NCBI GenBank assembly: GCA_003517915.1
Contig: DOZQ01000185.1
Coordinates: forward strand, 1-5,378
DNA length: 5,378 nucleotides
DNA from: Oscillospiraceae bacterium
GTDB lineage: Bacteria; Bacillota; Clostridia; Oscillospirales; Acutalibacteraceae
Reading direction: 5' to 3'
Shown: positions 4,322-5,378 of the stretch, piece after piece
How positions within the stretch are numbered: the first letter of the stretch is position 1
Layout of the letters: each line of letters starts with the position of its first letter
The notes under the pieces: generated by a model
The model's input: only the letters and a program-made list of their open reading frames with translations
The model's database searches: none
Told to the model about the DNA's origin: nothing
Translations under genes and position numbers: made by a program

Positions 4322-4954
4322 TCATTGTAATGCTCTTTTGGATAGAACCCAATCAAGCGCAACAATGATATATCCCAATAACAAGAAGCCGCCCAGCATA
4401 ATTCCTACATATAACAGCATACTATTCCCCGCTCCGGATGGAGTCGGGTCAAGAAACGGATAGGGATAATTACTTCCTGTTCCGCTTATTTCACCGCCTA
4501 AAGCTCCCCGTACTAATGCAAACATAACATATGCAACGGGAATGGATATCCATAAAAACGGGGATCTTCTGTTATACATGCCTTTATCATCGAACAAAAG
4601 ATAATCCTGAAACACCATAACAGGACAAAGATAGTGAAGTATTTTACTTGCTATTGAAACATGACTTGGTCCCGGTAAAACCACGAACAGAATACCCGTA
4701 ACAGCGATAGCAAGCGTGATTGCGCCTTTGAAACCGGGGAACGGATTTAGTGGTTTGCCTGAATCTTTTTTTAAAATTCCATAAATAAAGCACATTAAAA
4801 AGAAAGCAAAACACAATATATTACTCTGTGTTGTATAGTATACAATGTCCTCAATTGTTCCATCACCACCTGTAATGCCGAGCCAGTCTAACAATGCTCC
4901 ACCGGATAGTAGTAAATAGGCTCCTCTATAAAACAGGCTTATTCGCTTTTTCAT
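4322..4954 (-). CDS. AIG1/FAR-17a-like (Pr6Pr-type) membrane protein, 210 aa
   Basis: This is a six-helix membrane protein with the hallmarks of the Pr6Pr/AIG1-like family: YYTTQSN at the start of helix 2, a His in helix 4 (LHYLCPVMVFQDYLL), a conserved Arg-Gly in helix 5 (ALVRGALGG) and the YPYPFLD motif before helix 6. In animal AIG1 and ADTRP a Thr and a His at corresponding places make an unusual hydrolase of fatty-acid esters of hydroxy fatty acids. Both residues are present here, but no activity is known for bacterial members, so lipid hydrolysis is inference. I chose ATG 4954 (MKKRIS, positive-inside start); a GTG at 4972 adds six residues and has no better ribosome site. It lies 17-35 bases after the hydrolase stop and is probably co-transcribed with it. 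Confidence 0.85.
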   Translation of the reverse strand: MKKRISLFYRGAYLLLSGGALLDWLGITGGDGTIEDIVYYTTQSNILCFAFFLMCFIYGILKKDSGKPLNPFPGFKGAITLAIAVTGILFVVLPGPSHVSIASKILHYLCPVMVFQDYLLFDDKGMYNRRSPFLWISIPVAYVMFALVRGALGGEISGTGSNYPYPFLDPTPSGAGNSMLLYVGIMLGGFLLLGYIIVALDWVLSKRALQ

Positions 4955-4989
4955 ACAATTACTTGATTCCACTCCATTCGATGCGCTCT

Positions 4990-5378
4990 TTAGCTAATGG
5001 ATTCCTCGCACCACCGGCGGAAAAACGCGAGCTGTTCCTCCGTGTGGAAATAATGCTCCCCTTGTTCCATAAACCGCAAATCGGCCTGAAACCGCTTGGC
5101 AAAAGCTTCAACGGTGTCAAGCTCGACGGTATCGTCTTTCTTGCCGTATAAAATAGAAGTCGGGGTATTCCAAGCGGTGATGGGATTTTCTTTTACATAG
5201 CAGTAATAATCCCAATACAACGTCAGACCAATCGGCGTAGCGATTTCCTGCTCGGCCTTCAGCCGCTCCTCACTTACATTGAACCAAGTCATCATGTTGC
5301 TGATCATGCGTTCCATGTCAACAAGAGAGGACAGAAACAGTGCTTGCCGCAGTGGCGCGCCGTTGTAGGCCATCAAGC
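4990..5378 (-). CDS. Alpha/beta hydrolase, C-terminal part, 5' end outside the window
   Basis: The frame is open to the right edge and ends at TAA 4992-4990. The visible ~128 residues are the C-terminal third to half of an alpha/beta hydrolase: a cap-like helical stretch (LVDMERMISNMMTWFNVSEERL), the strand and acid loop PTSILYGKKDD with the probable catalytic Asp, and GEHYFHTEEQ with the probable catalytic His just before the last helix. The nucleophile elbow (GxSxG) would lie to the right of the window. The substrate cannot be told. The AIG1-like gene follows after a short gap, so the two may form a two-gene operon of putative ester hydrolases, one cytoplasmic and one in the membrane. Confidence 0.85.
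   Translation of the reverse strand, partial: LMAYNGAPLRQALFLSSLVDMERMISNMMTWFNVSEERLKAEQEIATPIGLTLYWDYYCYVKENPITAWNTPTSILYGKKDDTVELDTVEAFAKRFQADLRFMEQGEHYFHTEEQLAFFRRWCEESIS

Noticed and set aside
1..5378. CRISPR array
   Set aside because: No short, evenly spaced, near-identical repeats with unique spacers occur; the repeats seen are few, long, diverged and separated by whole genes.

Overview
The window looks like an accessory region of a low-to-mid GC Firmicute, most likely a gut-type Clostridia genome. The reasons are strong AAAGGAG/AGGGGG-type ribosome binding sites, an encoded CCA tail on the tRNA fragment, a divergent XRE/sigma pair of the kind found in Tn916-like elements, and several products (YhfF-type ASCH protein, AIG1-like membrane protein, lipoprotein) that resemble Clostridia and Bacilli proteins. 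No species can be named from the sequence.

Left part (1-816). The first 66 bases are the tail of an unidentified plus-strand gene. A 10-bp tandem repeat follows, then the 3' half of a tRNA-Thr(GGT) gene (anticodon arm, T arm, acceptor strand, CCA) with no 5' half. This is the expected form of the distal attachment site of an integrative element lying mostly to the left. Two hairpin-plus-T-run terminators follow, then one intact hypothetical gene at 400-816.

Middle part (817-2192). A regulatory module resembling the orf9/orf7 region of Tn916-like conjugative elements contains an XRE repressor on minus, a divergent ECF-like sigma gene on plus, and clear promoter and operator candidates between them. 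The module is broken: the sigma gene stops being sigma-like just after region 2 (about nt 1800-1811) and is joined within about 35 bp to the C-terminal half of a GC-rich UlaG-type metallo-beta-lactamase-fold hydrolase. Both genes are truncated at the same junction, so this is a deletion or recombination scar. A small membrane peptide gene downstream of the XRE gene also appears frameshifted.

Right part (2193-5378). A run of minus-strand genes encodes an unrecognised lipoprotein (possibly shortened by a 2-base slippage), a YhfF/ASCH-domain protein, a small membrane protein whose 5' end looks frameshifted, an AIG1/Pr6Pr-like membrane protein, and the C-terminal part of an alpha/beta hydrolase that runs off the window. 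The last two are 17-35 bp apart (depending on the start) and probably co-transcribed; the others are separated by intergenic spacers.

The main unexplained structure is in those spacers. All three (3042-3250, 3662-3778, 4073-4321) carry related repeat blocks in the same orientation, arranged as a mosaic, and each is open on the plus strand with a hydrophobic C-terminal reading. In two cases the plus-strand stop overlaps the neighbouring minus-strand gene's stop by two bases. They may be decayed tails of a paralogous membrane-protein family, or a repeat element that marks off one-gene units. A cassette-array reading is possible but recognisable attC core sites are not visible.
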